DNA of 64,000 bases from the NCBI RefSeq assembly GCF_002836775.1, contig NZ_PJAQ01000068.1, positions 744,001 to 808,000 on the forward strand. The letters are read 5' to 3'. Position numbers and translations under genes: made by a program. The notes below the pieces were generated by a model that did not search any database, was not told the origin of the DNA, and saw only the letters and a list, made by a program, of their open reading frames with translations. Source of the DNA: Colwellia sp. 12G3 (lineage in GTDB: Bacteria; Pseudomonadota; Gammaproteobacteria; Enterobacterales; Alteromonadaceae). This document shows, piece after piece, positions 9,810 through 20,010 of this stretch; the stretch's first letter is position 1; every line of letters begins with the position of its first letter.

Positions 9810-10439
9810 TCATTTAGCATGAATGCTGCCAATAAAACCGGCATTAGTCAGTAATTGCGCTGTTTCATATAATGGTAAACCCACTACAGCAGAGTAACTG
9901 CCATTAATGGTTTTTACGAATTGTCCTGCAATGCCCTGAATACCGTAACTTCCTGCTTTGTCTTGAGGTTCACCCGTTAACCAGTAGGCTGAAATTTCTG
10001 CCGTTGTTAAGGTCTTAAAAACGACCTCGGTAGTGATAACTTGACCTTTTACACTGTTTTTACTGACAAGCGCAATAGCCGTTAAGACTTGATGTTGGTT
10101 ATCAGACAATAAAGATAAAGTATTAATACACTCTTCTTCACTATGTGGCTTACCCAATACTTTGTCATTAAATACCACACTGGTATCTGATCCTAAAACA
10201 AAGGTATAAGCCTGTTCAGCTTCAGGCAATAAATCAAAAACATGTTGAGCTTTCTGTTTTGCTAAGCGTAAAACATAGTTATGTGCTAATTCTGCTTGTT
10301 CTTCAGTTTCATCAATATCACTCGCCTGAACGGAAAATTGATAGCCTAGTTGCGTCAATAACTCCCGACGTCTAGGTGATTGCGAAGCTAATATAAGCTT
10401 TTGAGTGGTAGTTGTTGAGTTAGCTAATGAGTTAGTCAT
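9810..10439 (-). CDS. maf: Maf-like nucleotide pyrophosphatase
   Basis: A 209-residue Maf/YhdE protein; the family hydrolyses non-canonical dTTP/UTP-type nucleotides. Signature blocks are LILASQSPRRRELL at the N-terminus, SDIDETE, VLGSDTSVV and GYGIQGIAG-like KAGSYGIQGIAGQFV. I start it at ATG 10439 (MTNSLANS). The frame is open back to 10550, but that would add 37 residues unlike the family and run into mreD. With this start a 46-bp gap separates it from mreD. It lies in the mreBCD-maf-rng order common in the group. Confidence 0.93.
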   Translation of the reverse strand: MTNSLANSTTTTQKLILASQSPRRRELLTQLGYQFSVQASDIDETEEQAELAHNYVLRLAKQKAQHVFDLLPEAEQAYTFVLGSDTSVVFNDKVLGKPHSEEECINTLSLLSDNQHQVLTAIALVSKNSVKGQVITTEVVFKTLTTAEISAYWLTGEPQDKAGSYGIQGIAGQFVKTINGSYSAVVGLPLYETAQLLTNAGFIGSIHAK

Positions 10440-10485
10440 AAAATTATTTACTGCTGTTATAGCTAGCCCTTGAGGAAATGTTAAA

Positions 10486-10965
10486 TTATTTAATACCAAA
10501 GTGACGGCGAATACGGCGGAGCAATAAAAACACCCATGGCCAAAGTACAATCGTAGTCACTACTGGATATAAATAATTAGGTAAGAATACAACATCACTT
10601 AAAAAGCGTTGTAACCAGAAAACAACCAGATGATATTGTGCAGAAAGCACACCGACAATTAGCGCTTGCTGCCACACTGAGAAATTTCTAATCTTTTGAA
10701 AATTGACGACAATAATATAAACGGATAACGCCATCGCACACGCATGAACACCCAGTACAGAGCCAAGTAACACATCCAGAATTAAGCCCATTACCCAAGC
10801 GGTAATTATGTTCACCTTACTTGGTAACGCTAAACACCAATAAACTAAAACGATTAACACCCAATCAGGGCGAAAAGCATCAAAGCTCAGTGGCATAGGT
10901 GTAATGCTTGCCATCAAGGCAATAAGCAAGGTAAGCAGAATGATAAAACCATTATTGCTAAACAT
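10486..10965 (-). CDS. mreD: Rod shape-determining protein MreD
   Basis: A 159-residue integral membrane protein with about five hydrophobic segments, the usual size of MreD. The block RPDWVLIVLVYWCLALP and the C-terminal LWPWVFLLLRRIRRHFG are family-like. MreD works with MreC and MreB in the elongasome that directs side-wall peptidoglycan synthesis. Its start overlaps the mreC stop by one base (TAATG), so translation is probably coupled. Confidence 0.94.
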   Translation of the reverse strand: MFSNNGFIILLTLLIALMASITPMPLSFDAFRPDWVLIVLVYWCLALPSKVNIITAWVMGLILDVLLGSVLGVHACAMALSVYIIVVNFQKIRNFSVWQQALIVGVLSAQYHLVVFWLQRFLSDVVFLPNYLYPVVTTIVLWPWVFLLLRRIRRHFGIK

Positions 10966-11861
10966 TATGACTTCCCTGCTGCAGTGCTGATTTTTTTAGA
11001 ACGAGTACTATTAGTAGTCTGCTTTTTTAACTCTGCTTTCGGGGTATCTTTCGAAAGTAACAACATATAGCGCAATCTATCTATTTGGGCAACTGGCTCA
11101 CTATATATAGTAGCAAACTCACGTGATTCATCTGTACGTACGAGTACTACACGAGAAACGGGGTACCCTTCTGGGTATTTCCCACCTAAACCTGAGGTGA
11201 CCAATAAATCACCTTCTTTCACATCAGCGCTATGGGCAACGAAGTTATGAATAAGACGATCAATCTGACCACTACCCGACGCAATGAGCCTTAAGCCGTT
11301 CCGCTGAACTCTAACAGGTATTGCATGGGAAATATCACTGATTAGAATAACCCTTGAGCTACTCAAACCAACATGTAAAATTTGCCCAACAATGCCTTTT
11401 TCGTCAAGAACAGGCTGTCCTTCATAAACACCATCATTGGCGCCGCGGTTAATAACAACCTGATGAGAATAAGGGTCACCATCAACGGATAGTATTTCAG
11501 CGAACATTTTCTTTATTTCATTACGAATTGGAGAAGCGAGCAACGAACGTAATCGTTCATTCTCTAGGCGAACAATATTTAATTTCATCGCTTGTTCGTG
11601 AAAAAACAATTCATTTTCACGAAAATCTTGGTTTTCCTGCATTAACTGTCGGCGAGTCACAATGTTTGTTGATGCCCAGTTCATTATTTGTTTAGGTGCA
11701 TTGGCCATATATTGCAATGGACTGACCAGCGATTGTAAATAGCCGCGGGCAGTTTCGAAACTTGCCATTTTATGGTCGAAAAAAATCAAGGCCACCGAAC
11801 AGCAAAGCACCAAGATGAGTCGGTGTGCTGGTGATGTACCTTGATTAAAAATTGGGTTCAT
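10965..11861 (-). CDS. mreC: Rod shape-determining protein MreC
   Basis: A 298-residue bitopic protein: a short cytoplasmic tail, a membrane helix around residues 14-30, a coiled coil (about 70-110, with repeated Glu/Leu such as VRLENERLRSLL) and two periplasmic beta domains (SVDGDPYSHQVVINRGANDGV onward). It ends in a basic Ser/Thr/Lys tail. MreC links MreB to periplasmic synthases in the elongasome. It starts 175 bp after mreB, and a structured repeat lies in that gap. Confidence 0.96.
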   Translation of the reverse strand: MNPIFNQGTSPAHRLILVLCCSVALIFFDHKMASFETARGYLQSLVSPLQYMANAPKQIMNWASTNIVTRRQLMQENQDFRENELFFHEQAMKLNIVRLENERLRSLLASPIRNEIKKMFAEILSVDGDPYSHQVVINRGANDGVYEGQPVLDEKGIVGQILHVGLSSSRVILISDISHAIPVRVQRNGLRLIASGSGQIDRLIHNFVAHSADVKEGDLLVTSGLGGKYPEGYPVSRVVLVRTDESREFATIYSEPVAQIDRLRYMLLLSKDTPKAELKKQTTNSTRSKKISTAAGKS

Positions 11862-11957
11862 ATAAAACCAGTCACGAGTTGATAGCTATGGATTAAAGCT
11901 ATTTGAAAAGCATTAGAAAGCGGATATTTTCGAAGGTATTACATTCAAGGACAAGGC

Positions 11958-11994
11958 AAAGGTACGGAATTGACGTTAGTCAATGAGTACCTTT
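11958..11994. repeat. Nested inverted repeat between mreB and mreC
   Basis: The sequence reads AAAGGTAC, spacer, TTGAC, GTTA, GTCAA, spacer, GTACCTTT: an outer 8-bp and an inner 5-bp inverted repeat on one axis. Most of the core (11961-11990, TACGGA, TTGACGTTAGTCAATGAGTAC) recurs between gspG and gspH (41371-41397) in the same orientation relative to the genes. It would fold in the mre transcript just after mreB. It has no U-tract, so it is not a classical terminator. Confidence 0.65.
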
Positions 11995-12036
11995 AACGAT
12001 GTGATTGGATTAAATAACAATGAAAGTATTCAGCTG

Positions 12037-13104
<1,068 letters not shown>

Positions 13105-13282
13105 CTAATTAAGTAGACTCTGCTAACGTGCGAGTAACAGATCGGATAATCATACCTTAGAAGTTAGCTAATGTGTTGCTTTTTTGAAGGAAAGCAGCAA
13201 AGAAAAGTTAAAAATATATATTTAATTACGGCAAGTACATTATGCTGATTTTTAGCCGTATTTATTTAAGGGCAAAAAACGA

Positions 13283-13306
13283 AAAATGAGACTAGAGTCT
13301 CATTTT
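13283..13306 (-). terminator. Terminator after mshQ
   Basis: AAAATGAGAC and GTCTCATTTT form a perfect 10-bp stem around TAGA. It lies 31 bp after the mshQ stop. On the minus strand it is followed by TTCGTTTTTT, a workable U-tract. It separates the msh cluster from the mre promoter region. Confidence 0.75.
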
Positions 13307-13336
13307 AATTTTTTATTCTTAACAAGCACTTTTGAA

Positions 13337-16300
13337 CTAGTTTGTTTTTTCTATTTCACGCTGATAAATAATGCGGTCATTGCCACGATATATACCAAAG
13401 GTAGCAATCCCTCGTGGATTATCATTAAACAAACCATCAACTCCTTCGGTGTCATACGCCCAATCATATTGTAACCAATCACTGATATTATAGATAACAC
13501 CTACCTGACCCGTGTTAACACCCTTTATGCTATCAGTTGGCGCTTCTAATATTATATCGCGTGTTTCACCCAAAGGTAATTCATCAGAAAACTTGCCTGG
13601 CACTATAACTTGTACGGGCGTTAATGCCGGGTCTAGGCTGATATTACTTAAAGATATATTGTTATAATCATAGGTAGTACACGTATCGTTTTTACTTAGT
13701 ACGTAACCATCATCGGTATAATAATTAACGGATAACGTTTGTGGTAAATCCGAAGTATCGGGACCATAGCTATTTGCCAGTTGAGCACGACCAAAACGAA
13801 TTAATTTCCCAGAAGGTTTTAAAGTAAGGATTAGGCCGTTAGCGCTATCCAGATCATAATCTTGTGCTGCCACAGAATCGCTATCAATAATTGACACCAT
13901 AGACAAATCTATATCGCTAGTGAATTCATTAACTTCACTATTTTCTTCATGTGCATACACAAAGTTATCATCATCATGATAACTATAGCTAATAACACCT
14001 TTTACTCCTGTAAAATTAGCATCGTCTAAATTAGCGGTTAAACGTACTAAGTTAGTAGTATCTTTACCCATTCGACTGGTATCAGTGACGGGAGCTAACG
14101 TTGATACACTGGGTACAGCGAAGTTGGGCACCATTAAACGTTGAAAACTTGTTAATGATAGTTTTAAGAAATCATCAATATAGTTTTGTGTTAATACATC
14201 ATCTTTATTCCTTGCCTCAATAACAAAAGATGGTGTAGTCAAGTAACTTAATGCCCCTTTTGTTGGACTGCCTGATAACATTTGACCGCTATAAACAAAC
14301 GGTAATTCTGTTGAGTCACCCACACTACAAGTCCCTGTTAATATTCCATCAGCAATACTCGTTATAGTAAAGTGACTGGGGATAAAGCGACCGACATAAG
14401 GTGTATTTCCTTCAATGCTAACACCCGCAGCTAAATAGTCTTCTTTGAGAGCTTGTAAAGAGATAATGCCCACTTCATCATAGGTAGCAATATCTACTTG
14501 GCTACCAAAAGTAAATTCAGCTCCTGTTTCTACACTCAACGTTCCATCTATGTCTGACGTAGGCAGTAACTGCGTATGAGACAAATTCGATAAACTGACA
14601 TCAATAAAATTATTTGTCGTTGCGTTAGTCGTTAAATCTTCACCTTGATCTGCTAGGCCATTAGCATTTGCGTCATCACCCGTTTTCCACGCTACTGCTC
14701 GTGTGTTTATACGTATTTCATCTGCCGCAACGGTAAATACATCTTCTTCTCCACCACTACCATCTGTTGCCGCAGGGTTTACTTTATAAGCGGTATCACC
14801 CGTTGGTAAGTTTTTATCAACGAATAAATCAAAAGCGAATGGACGTACAATAATAGGATTTGAAGTACCTTTAATAAAATCTCCCGAAGGATTTCCTTCA
14901 TCATCTGGTAATTCATAACGCGCATTTAAAACAATAGAACCTGCATTAGGGTAAGTAAAAATATATTCAGCACTGTTTTGTGGAAGATCACTGAAATCTA
15001 AGGTAACACCACTAAAGGGTAAGTCGTCAAATGCAGTTCCACTTACTGCAGTATCTATATCAGTACCCGAAATATTGACTGATTGTGAGCCACTAATTGG
15101 GCTTTGATAACTTGCTGCCATATCGATAACGGCTACATCCGCAGGATCACCAATCAATAAAGGTATACATGCACTTGGGTCCAGAGGATCTGCTTTCACT
15201 GCTTCAATTCTAAGCGTGTCAGCATTAAAACCAATATCCGATGGTTTACCTGATAACTGAAGCGGTAATGCAGTACCACTTTTATCTGCCACAAAGCGAA
15301 AACCTGCATCAACAAAAGTTACATCACAATCTGTTGGTGAACCATTGATGCACTCAAACGTTTGATCAAGACTCAGTGTAGCAATACCCAGCTTAGTATA
15401 ACGATAGTCAATATTAACCTCACCACCAACAATAGTAACTTCTTTAGTTAATACAGGGTTGTTTCCTTCACTTACGGTGAGTGATACGAGAAAGTTATCG
15501 TGATTAAGGGTATTACATGAGGCATCACTGCAAGCACGTAAGGTTACAGTATCAACTTCACAGGTTAATCCTTGCCCATTGAGGGCATCTATTTCAAAGT
15601 GATCGATAAAACTTTCACAGGGATGTCTTTCCTCAAAAATATCATAGACTTCTGTATCCGATAAAGCCCCATCATATATTTTTACTTCATCAATATAACC
15701 CTCGAAATATCTACCATTAAAACCTTGATCTTGTCCTATTTGTAGTGGGTCGTTATTTGTATTTAACAGGCCTAAATGATCATTATCACCTGCAACTTGT
15801 CCGTTTACGTAAATATATTGCTGACCGCTTTTATAAGTTATAGCTATGTGATACCACTTATTAAGCTCAACAATAACAGCATTATCAGTTCTGAAATTAT
15901 CCGTGTCCCACCACCAAAAAATCTTACCTGCGGAATCAACATGAAACTCATAATTTTCATCTTTAGATAGAATAGACATTAAATTGTTGCCCGTGGGAAG
16001 TCTTGTTGGATAAATCCACGTGGTAATTGTGAGTTCATCTGTAAAATCTAAGGCATCATCATCATCAACTTGAACATACTCCCTGCGACCGTCGTCAAAT
16101 GTACCATAACCACAAGTACCAAGAGGTCCAGGGAGTGCAGGGGTAATATTATCTGTTTTTGCACCTCGAATAGCGGTACCATGGAGAGAATTTCTCACTT
16201 GATTAACGACCTCATTGGAAGTTCCATTCCAAGCAAGTTCATCCATCTGATAATATGCAATAAGTAGAGAGCTACAGTCATGGGTTTCACTTGCTACAAC

Positions 16301-17557
16301 TCTAACCTCAGCACCAGTTAACGCGCCGTCATAAACCCTAACTTCATCAATACGTCCTTCAAAGAAGAATGCGCCATTAGGTAAATTATCCCATGAAATC
16401 TCTCCGCCAATATCTAAAGTTGTATCGTTAGTATCCAATATTCCTGTATTGTTACCGGTATCAGTTTGCACACCATTAATGTAAAAACGCTGAACGCCAT
16501 CAGTGTAAGTAATTGCTACATGACTCCAAGTATCAATTGGGACAGAGGTAAAAGTACTAACACTTTTACCTACACCACCAGAGTTATATTGAAAAAGTAA
16601 GGTATTACCAGCCCCAAGTGAAAGTTGATAATTATTTTTATTTGAGTTCCTTCGAGCTTTACTGACAATAACTTGTTGCGCTGCTTTAGTTGGATATACC
16701 CATGCGGTTATTGTCAAACTATCAGACATATCTAATAGGTCATTATCAGGAATTGAGACATGAGCATCTACGCCATCAAACTCCCCATATCCACAAGTTC
16801 CAGGACTTCCAGTAAGTGCCGAAAAAGCATCATTCGTATTTGCTCCGTTGAGCGACTGCCCATTATTGCCATTACCTGTATTATCTACCACTTCAGCAAC
16901 AGAGCCATCCCACAAGGTTTCTTCCAGGCGATAGTCAACGACGAGAGCAGCACCACTAGACCCATCATTCCCACCACCAGGCGTAGCTGGATACTCATTT
17001 AAGTTTTTTGATTCAAGCCACTCACCTGTACCATCCGGTTTTCTGAGTAAAATTTTAGTACCGTTTGTTATATCATTAGGAATTGGGAAAACATATTCCA
17101 ATTCATTGTAACCGCACTGATCTGGGAGTGGGACTGGGAAATTTTGACCTGAATAATTACCAACTTGGATATAATCGATGAATTGACCTGATTTATCGAG
17201 TAAAGATAAATCAAAGCCATCCTGAAAGTCGATGAAACCTTTATCAATTATAGGGTCTTCAACCCATATCCATTGTGTTGCATCATTCATATCTGCAACT
17301 GAAATGTCCTTACATTCCGAGGATTGGTTATTACCATTTCCCTCATCATGACAAATTCTAATAGTCCATTGGTCATATATTACTGAAGAAATAGCTAAAT
17401 CAAGTAACTCAATTTCAATAAATACCCCGCCGTTACCACCTTCTTTCATGATTTCATTCAAAGTCGCATTACCTGAATGCGCTGAGCAAACTGCAAGCAC
17501 TTTTACACTAATGAGTGAAAAAAATAAGACGATATAAATTGGTAAAAGCTTATTCAT
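13337..17557 (-). CDS. mshQ: MSHA biogenesis protein MshQ, LamG-containing
   Basis: A 1406-residue exported protein at the end of the msh cluster. A signal peptide spans residues 1-22 (cleavage near VLA-VCS). Residues about 25-190 resemble a small beta-sandwich. Two concanavalin/LamG-like domains follow (about 200-425 and 430-650), each with DSLTITAWVYPT- or DELTITTWIYPT-type strands and a closing EGRIDEVRVYDGALT or EGYIDEVKIYDGALS motif. The remaining 750 residues match the large DUF6701-type region typical of MshQ. MshQ is thought to be a pilus-associated surface or tip protein; direct functional data are few. LamG domains often bind glycans, so an adhesive role is an inference. Confidence 0.88.
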   Translation of the reverse strand: MNKLLPIYIVLFFSLISVKVLAVCSAHSGNATLNEIMKEGGNGGVFIEIELLDLAISSVIYDQWTIRICHDEGNGNNQSSECKDISVADMNDATQWIWVEDPIIDKGFIDFQDGFDLSLLDKSGQFIDYIQVGNYSGQNFPVPLPDQCGYNELEYVFPIPNDITNGTKILLRKPDGTGEWLESKNLNEYPATPGGGNDGSSGAALVVDYRLEETLWDGSVAEVVDNTGNGNNGQSLNGANTNDAFSALTGSPGTCGYGEFDGVDAHVSIPDNDLLDMSDSLTITAWVYPTKAAQQVIVSKARRNSNKNNYQLSLGAGNTLLFQYNSGGVGKSVSTFTSVPIDTWSHVAITYTDGVQRFYINGVQTDTGNNTGILDTNDTTLDIGGEISWDNLPNGAFFFEGRIDEVRVYDGALTGAEVRVVASETHDCSSLLIAYYQMDELAWNGTSNEVVNQVRNSLHGTAIRGAKTDNITPALPGPLGTCGYGTFDDGRREYVQVDDDDALDFTDELTITTWIYPTRLPTGNNLMSILSKDENYEFHVDSAGKIFWWWDTDNFRTDNAVIVELNKWYHIAITYKSGQQYIYVNGQVAGDNDHLGLLNTNNDPLQIGQDQGFNGRYFEGYIDEVKIYDGALSDTEVYDIFEERHPCESFIDHFEIDALNGQGLTCEVDTVTLRACSDASCNTLNHDNFLVSLTVSEGNNPVLTKEVTIVGGEVNIDYRYTKLGIATLSLDQTFECINGSPTDCDVTFVDAGFRFVADKSGTALPLQLSGKPSDIGFNADTLRIEAVKADPLDPSACIPLLIGDPADVAVIDMAASYQSPISGSQSVNISGTDIDTAVSGTAFDDLPFSGVTLDFSDLPQNSAEYIFTYPNAGSIVLNARYELPDDEGNPSGDFIKGTSNPIIVRPFAFDLFVDKNLPTGDTAYKVNPAATDGSGGEEDVFTVAADEIRINTRAVAWKTGDDANANGLADQGEDLTTNATTNNFIDVSLSNLSHTQLLPTSDIDGTLSVETGAEFTFGSQVDIATYDEVGIISLQALKEDYLAAGVSIEGNTPYVGRFIPSHFTITSIADGILTGTCSVGDSTELPFVYSGQMLSGSPTKGALSYLTTPSFVIEARNKDDVLTQNYIDDFLKLSLTSFQRLMVPNFAVPSVSTLAPVTDTSRMGKDTTNLVRLTANLDDANFTGVKGVISYSYHDDDNFVYAHEENSEVNEFTSDIDLSMVSIIDSDSVAAQDYDLDSANGLILTLKPSGKLIRFGRAQLANSYGPDTSDLPQTLSVNYYTDDGYVLSKNDTCTTYDYNNISLSNISLDPALTPVQVIVPGKFSDELPLGETRDIILEAPTDSIKGVNTGQVGVIYNISDWLQYDWAYDTEGVDGLFNDNPRGIATFGIYRGNDRIIYQREIEKTN

Positions 17558-17605
17558 TGAGATTAGACCTAAACTATAAAAATATTTGATGATAATGCAG
17601 ATACA

Positions 17606-17640
17606 ACAAAGGTAACGATAAGTACCTAAAAATGCAATAT
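17606..17640 (-). promoter_or_regulatory. 35-bp element upstream of mshQ
   Basis: This element starts 48 bp before the mshQ ATG and matches the element before mshP (18275-18309) at 28 of 35 positions. Read towards mshQ, it has TTGCAT, then 17 bases, then TACCTT. GGTA and TACC are also inverted within it. A shared promoter or operator is inferred; TACCTT is a poor sigma-70 -10 box. Confidence 0.5.
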
Positions 17641-17726
17641 GAGGACTAGTAACTTATAATTTTTACATCTTCCTCACCCAAAAGAAGCAGAGAGAAAGCA
17701 ATCATTAAGAACTGGAAATAGAGTTA

Positions 17727-18236
17727 TCACAAACTCCTCGCTTCAACTTGAATGGTACGACTGCTTTTAACAAGTACTTTGCTACTAGCTTCCATAGTAC
17801 CGCTGCCGCATTGACCTGTACTGCTTATACGGTAGTAATTCGTTCCATCGAGACCTGTATGATACTTTTCACAGCTTGTTGATGCTGTGCAATCATAAAG
17901 CCCGGGAATATCTTCATTCAAACTTGTCTGTAAGTCATAGTCCTTGTCAATAAATGCTATATCACAAGATGTCGAAGAAGTAACATTAAGAGGAAATAGT
18001 AATTGTAGTTCAGCTTGCATAGCAGAATTTGCCGCCATATAAGCGCGAGTACCTAAGACTTCTTGTGATACTGTCTCACTACTGGTTGAGATCATACGCA
18101 TCAATATACTGCCTAATAGGGTTAAAATGATAATAACAAACAGAGCCAGTATTAGAGAACTACCTTGCTGCTTAACGATAAACGGTAAGTTGTTGAGCGC
18201 TTTATTTTTAGAGAATTGTCGATAACGAATAGGCAT
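17727..18236 (-). CDS. mshP: MSHA biogenesis protein MshP (minor pseudopilin, PilX-like)
   Basis: A 169-residue protein with a prepilin-like N-terminus: a basic leader, then QQGSSLILALFVIIILTLLG. Like PilX and GspK it lacks the Glu at position 5 of the mature protein. AYMAANSAMQAELQLLFP is typical of this pilin class. Such subunits are thought to form the tip initiation complex of the pilus. It is separated from mshO by an inserted PEP-CTERM gene and from mshQ by 169 bp, and has its own upstream 35-bp element, so it may be transcribed apart from the upstream pilins. Confidence 0.9.
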   Translation of the reverse strand: MPIRYRQFSKNKALNNLPFIVKQQGSSLILALFVIIILTLLGSILMRMISTSSETVSQEVLGTRAYMAANSAMQAELQLLFPLNVTSSTSCDIAFIDKDYDLQTSLNEDIPGLYDCTASTSCEKYHTGLDGTNYYRISSTGQCGSGTMEASSKVLVKSSRTIQVEARSL

Positions 18237-18274
18237 ATTGGCGTAAGGCTATAATTCATATGGCAGTTGTTAGT

Positions 18275-18309
18275 ACAAAGGTAACGCTAAGCGCCTATTT
18301 TTGCAATAT
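18275..18309 (-). promoter_or_regulatory. 35-bp element upstream of mshP
   Basis: This is the second copy of the element found before mshQ, starting 38 bp upstream of the mshP ATG. Read towards mshP it has TTGCAA, 17 bases and TACCTT. It lies just downstream of the terminator of the inserted PEP-CTERM gene, as expected if it restarts transcription for mshP. Confidence 0.5.
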
Positions 18310-18320
18310 AAAGCATAAAA

Positions 18321-18343
18321 AAAGCCCCGTAGAACGGGGCTTT
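18321..18343 (-). terminator. Terminator of the PEP-CTERM gene
   Basis: AAAGCCCCGT and ACGGGGCTTT make a perfect 10-bp GC-rich stem around three bases. On the minus strand it runs into TTTTTTT, a canonical intrinsic terminator. It lies 40 bp after the stop at 18383 and would stop transcription before mshP. Confidence 0.9.
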
Positions 18344-18382
18344 GATTGGAGTACTTCTTTGCTTGACGCTGTTTTGAAAAAA

Positions 18383-18955
18383 CTAAGCTGATTTTCTTTT
18401 TGTCATGGTTTGCAAAATAATTAAAGCAGTCGCAAAAATGATGATAGTTAGTGGCTCAGGAATAGGCTTAGGGGCAGGACCTTGTGTTAGTGAATCACGA
18501 ACATAGAATGTATCGAACCAATAGTTATCTGGCACACTCCAAGGGTCATAACTTAGTACAGTACCTTCACGAAAGTTTCCACTGATATCTTTTGCACTAA
18601 AATCAGTAGTACTTAACGTATAATCATCTGCTCTATTGATGTTGAAAAATCGTGCTGCATTTTTATAACTACTATCTGATCTTCGAAAGGAAGCAGAAGT
18701 TATATTATCTCTAAAAAAATCGAATTCAGTAGTTGTTGCTTCTCTCCAACCAAGAACTTCAGGGGCAAGTAATTGATTATACGTAACTCCATCCTCAATA
18801 TAAAATTCTACATTGTAATCTGATGCCCATACCCAATCTAATTCAATACCGGAATGATCTACTGTAATGTAGTCATTGTCAGTTAACAGCGTGCCATGAG
18901 AGTAGCTGGTTGTTAATAAGCATAAAACTAATATTAAATTTTTTAATAACTTCAA
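18383..18955 (-). CDS. PEP-CTERM sorting-signal protein inserted in the msh cluster
   Basis: A 190-residue exported protein with a signal peptide (residues 1-21, MKLLKNLILVLCLLTTSYSHG). Its C-terminus is a PEP-CTERM tag: KPIPEPLTIIIF, a hydrophobic helix, then TKRKSA. In such systems exosortase removes the tag and the protein goes to the surface or extracellular matrix. The body (WVWASDYNVEFY, LGWREATTTEFDFF) resembles PEP-CTERM proteins of unknown function. It lies between mshO and mshP with 173 bp upstream and its own strong terminator, so it looks like an independent unit inserted in the pilus operon. No exosortase gene is in the window. Confidence 0.82.
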   Translation of the reverse strand: MKLLKNLILVLCLLTTSYSHGTLLTDNDYITVDHSGIELDWVWASDYNVEFYIEDGVTYNQLLAPEVLGWREATTTEFDFFRDNITSASFRRSDSSYKNAARFFNINRADDYTLSTTDFSAKDISGNFREGTVLSYDPWSVPDNYWFDTFYVRDSLTQGPAPKPIPEPLTIIIFATALIILQTMTKRKSA

Positions 18956-19128
18956 AGTTTAATCCCTTTTAGAAATATTTTTACAAGTGTTACCATATAG
19001 AGACAGAATGCAAAAAACGAGCCATCAAACCTAACCAACTAATTATTATATGTTTATTATATAACACTATAGAAACCACAGTGATACTGTAAAAAGAACT
19101 GACACAGAAATGACAACTCTAGAATATA

Positions 19129-20010
19129 TTATGGAACATTATTAATATGAACTTCATGGTCAAATACATAATTTTCCTCATTCCGAGTAAAGTTAAGGTG
19201 GATTTGAACAACTGCATTTCTAGTTAAGGTACTATGGACATACTTGAAAGGAAGATGTCCACTGATATCTGCAATAACATGCTCTGCCATTAATGATGGG
19301 CTACTTCCACCAGGTATTGTTAAGTTTCCGCCAATACTACTGTTATATCTGATAATACGAGTAGCTAATACACAATATTTAACTTGTCTATTAGCAATGT
19401 ATAACCGATGAGTAGGAGAGTCTTCAATAAAATGAACATCATCGGTATTAAGCAAGTTTATTTGCCAAATATTAGGTGTTTCAACGACGTTATCAATAGC
19501 AAAAACCTTTCCTACATCATCATCATGCGGGTCGTAAACATCTGTATGATGTAATGGGTAAACCATTGCTAAATGATCACAACCATCCATACTATCACAC
19601 TCATAAGAGGTACCATTATCCTTTTCAAATGGAATAACTGAAACCACCTTACTCGCGAGTTCTGGGGCTACAGGTATATCGGTATATACTGTGCTGGCGA
19701 TAATAGGTATAAATTCAATACATTGCATTTTATCATTGCTAGACTCTCCAATACGGATACTATTGGGTACGGCATTACGTAACTCTCGAGTTAATCGTTC
19801 TGTCACAAAACGAGCATTACTTATTAATCCATCACGATTAGTAGCATTTAAATAAGTTTGTGTTGATAAGGTAATAAACCCACTGATGCCCACAGCCATA
19901 ATGCCTAATATGATAATGACTAAGATTAGCTCTATTAAGGTAAAACCTTGAGCACGCTTTAAGCTTTTATTATTACGTGTCATTTGATGCTTTGACTTGA
20001 AGGAAGTCAT
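19129..20010 (-). CDS. mshO: MSHA minor pilin MshO
   Basis: A 293-residue prepilin-like protein. The basic leader is followed by the cleavage motif QG-FTLIELILVIIILG with Glu5, and TERLTRELRNAVPNSIR is typical of MshO/PilW-like minor pilins. The start overlaps the mshD stop by one base (TAATG). It probably joins MshC, MshD and MshP in the pilus tip complex. The tail is a globular beta region with four cysteines (CIEF, CDSM, CDHL, CVLA). Confidence 0.92.
   Translation of the reverse strand: MTSFKSKHQMTRNNKSLKRAQGFTLIELILVIIILGIMAVGISGFITLSTQTYLNATNRDGLISNARFVTERLTRELRNAVPNSIRIGESSNDKMQCIEFIPIIASTVYTDIPVAPELASKVVSVIPFEKDNGTSYECDSMDGCDHLAMVYPLHHTDVYDPHDDDVGKVFAIDNVVETPNIWQINLLNTDDVHFIEDSPTHRLYIANRQVKYCVLATRIIRYNSSIGGNLTIPGGSSPSLMAEHVIADISGHLPFKYVHSTLTRNAVVQIHLNFTRNEENYVFDHEVHINNVP

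Noticed and set aside
10440-10550. N-terminal extension of maf into mreD
   Set aside because: The extra 37 residues overlap mreD and are unlike Maf proteins, whereas the ATG at 10439 directly precedes the conserved SQSPRR region.
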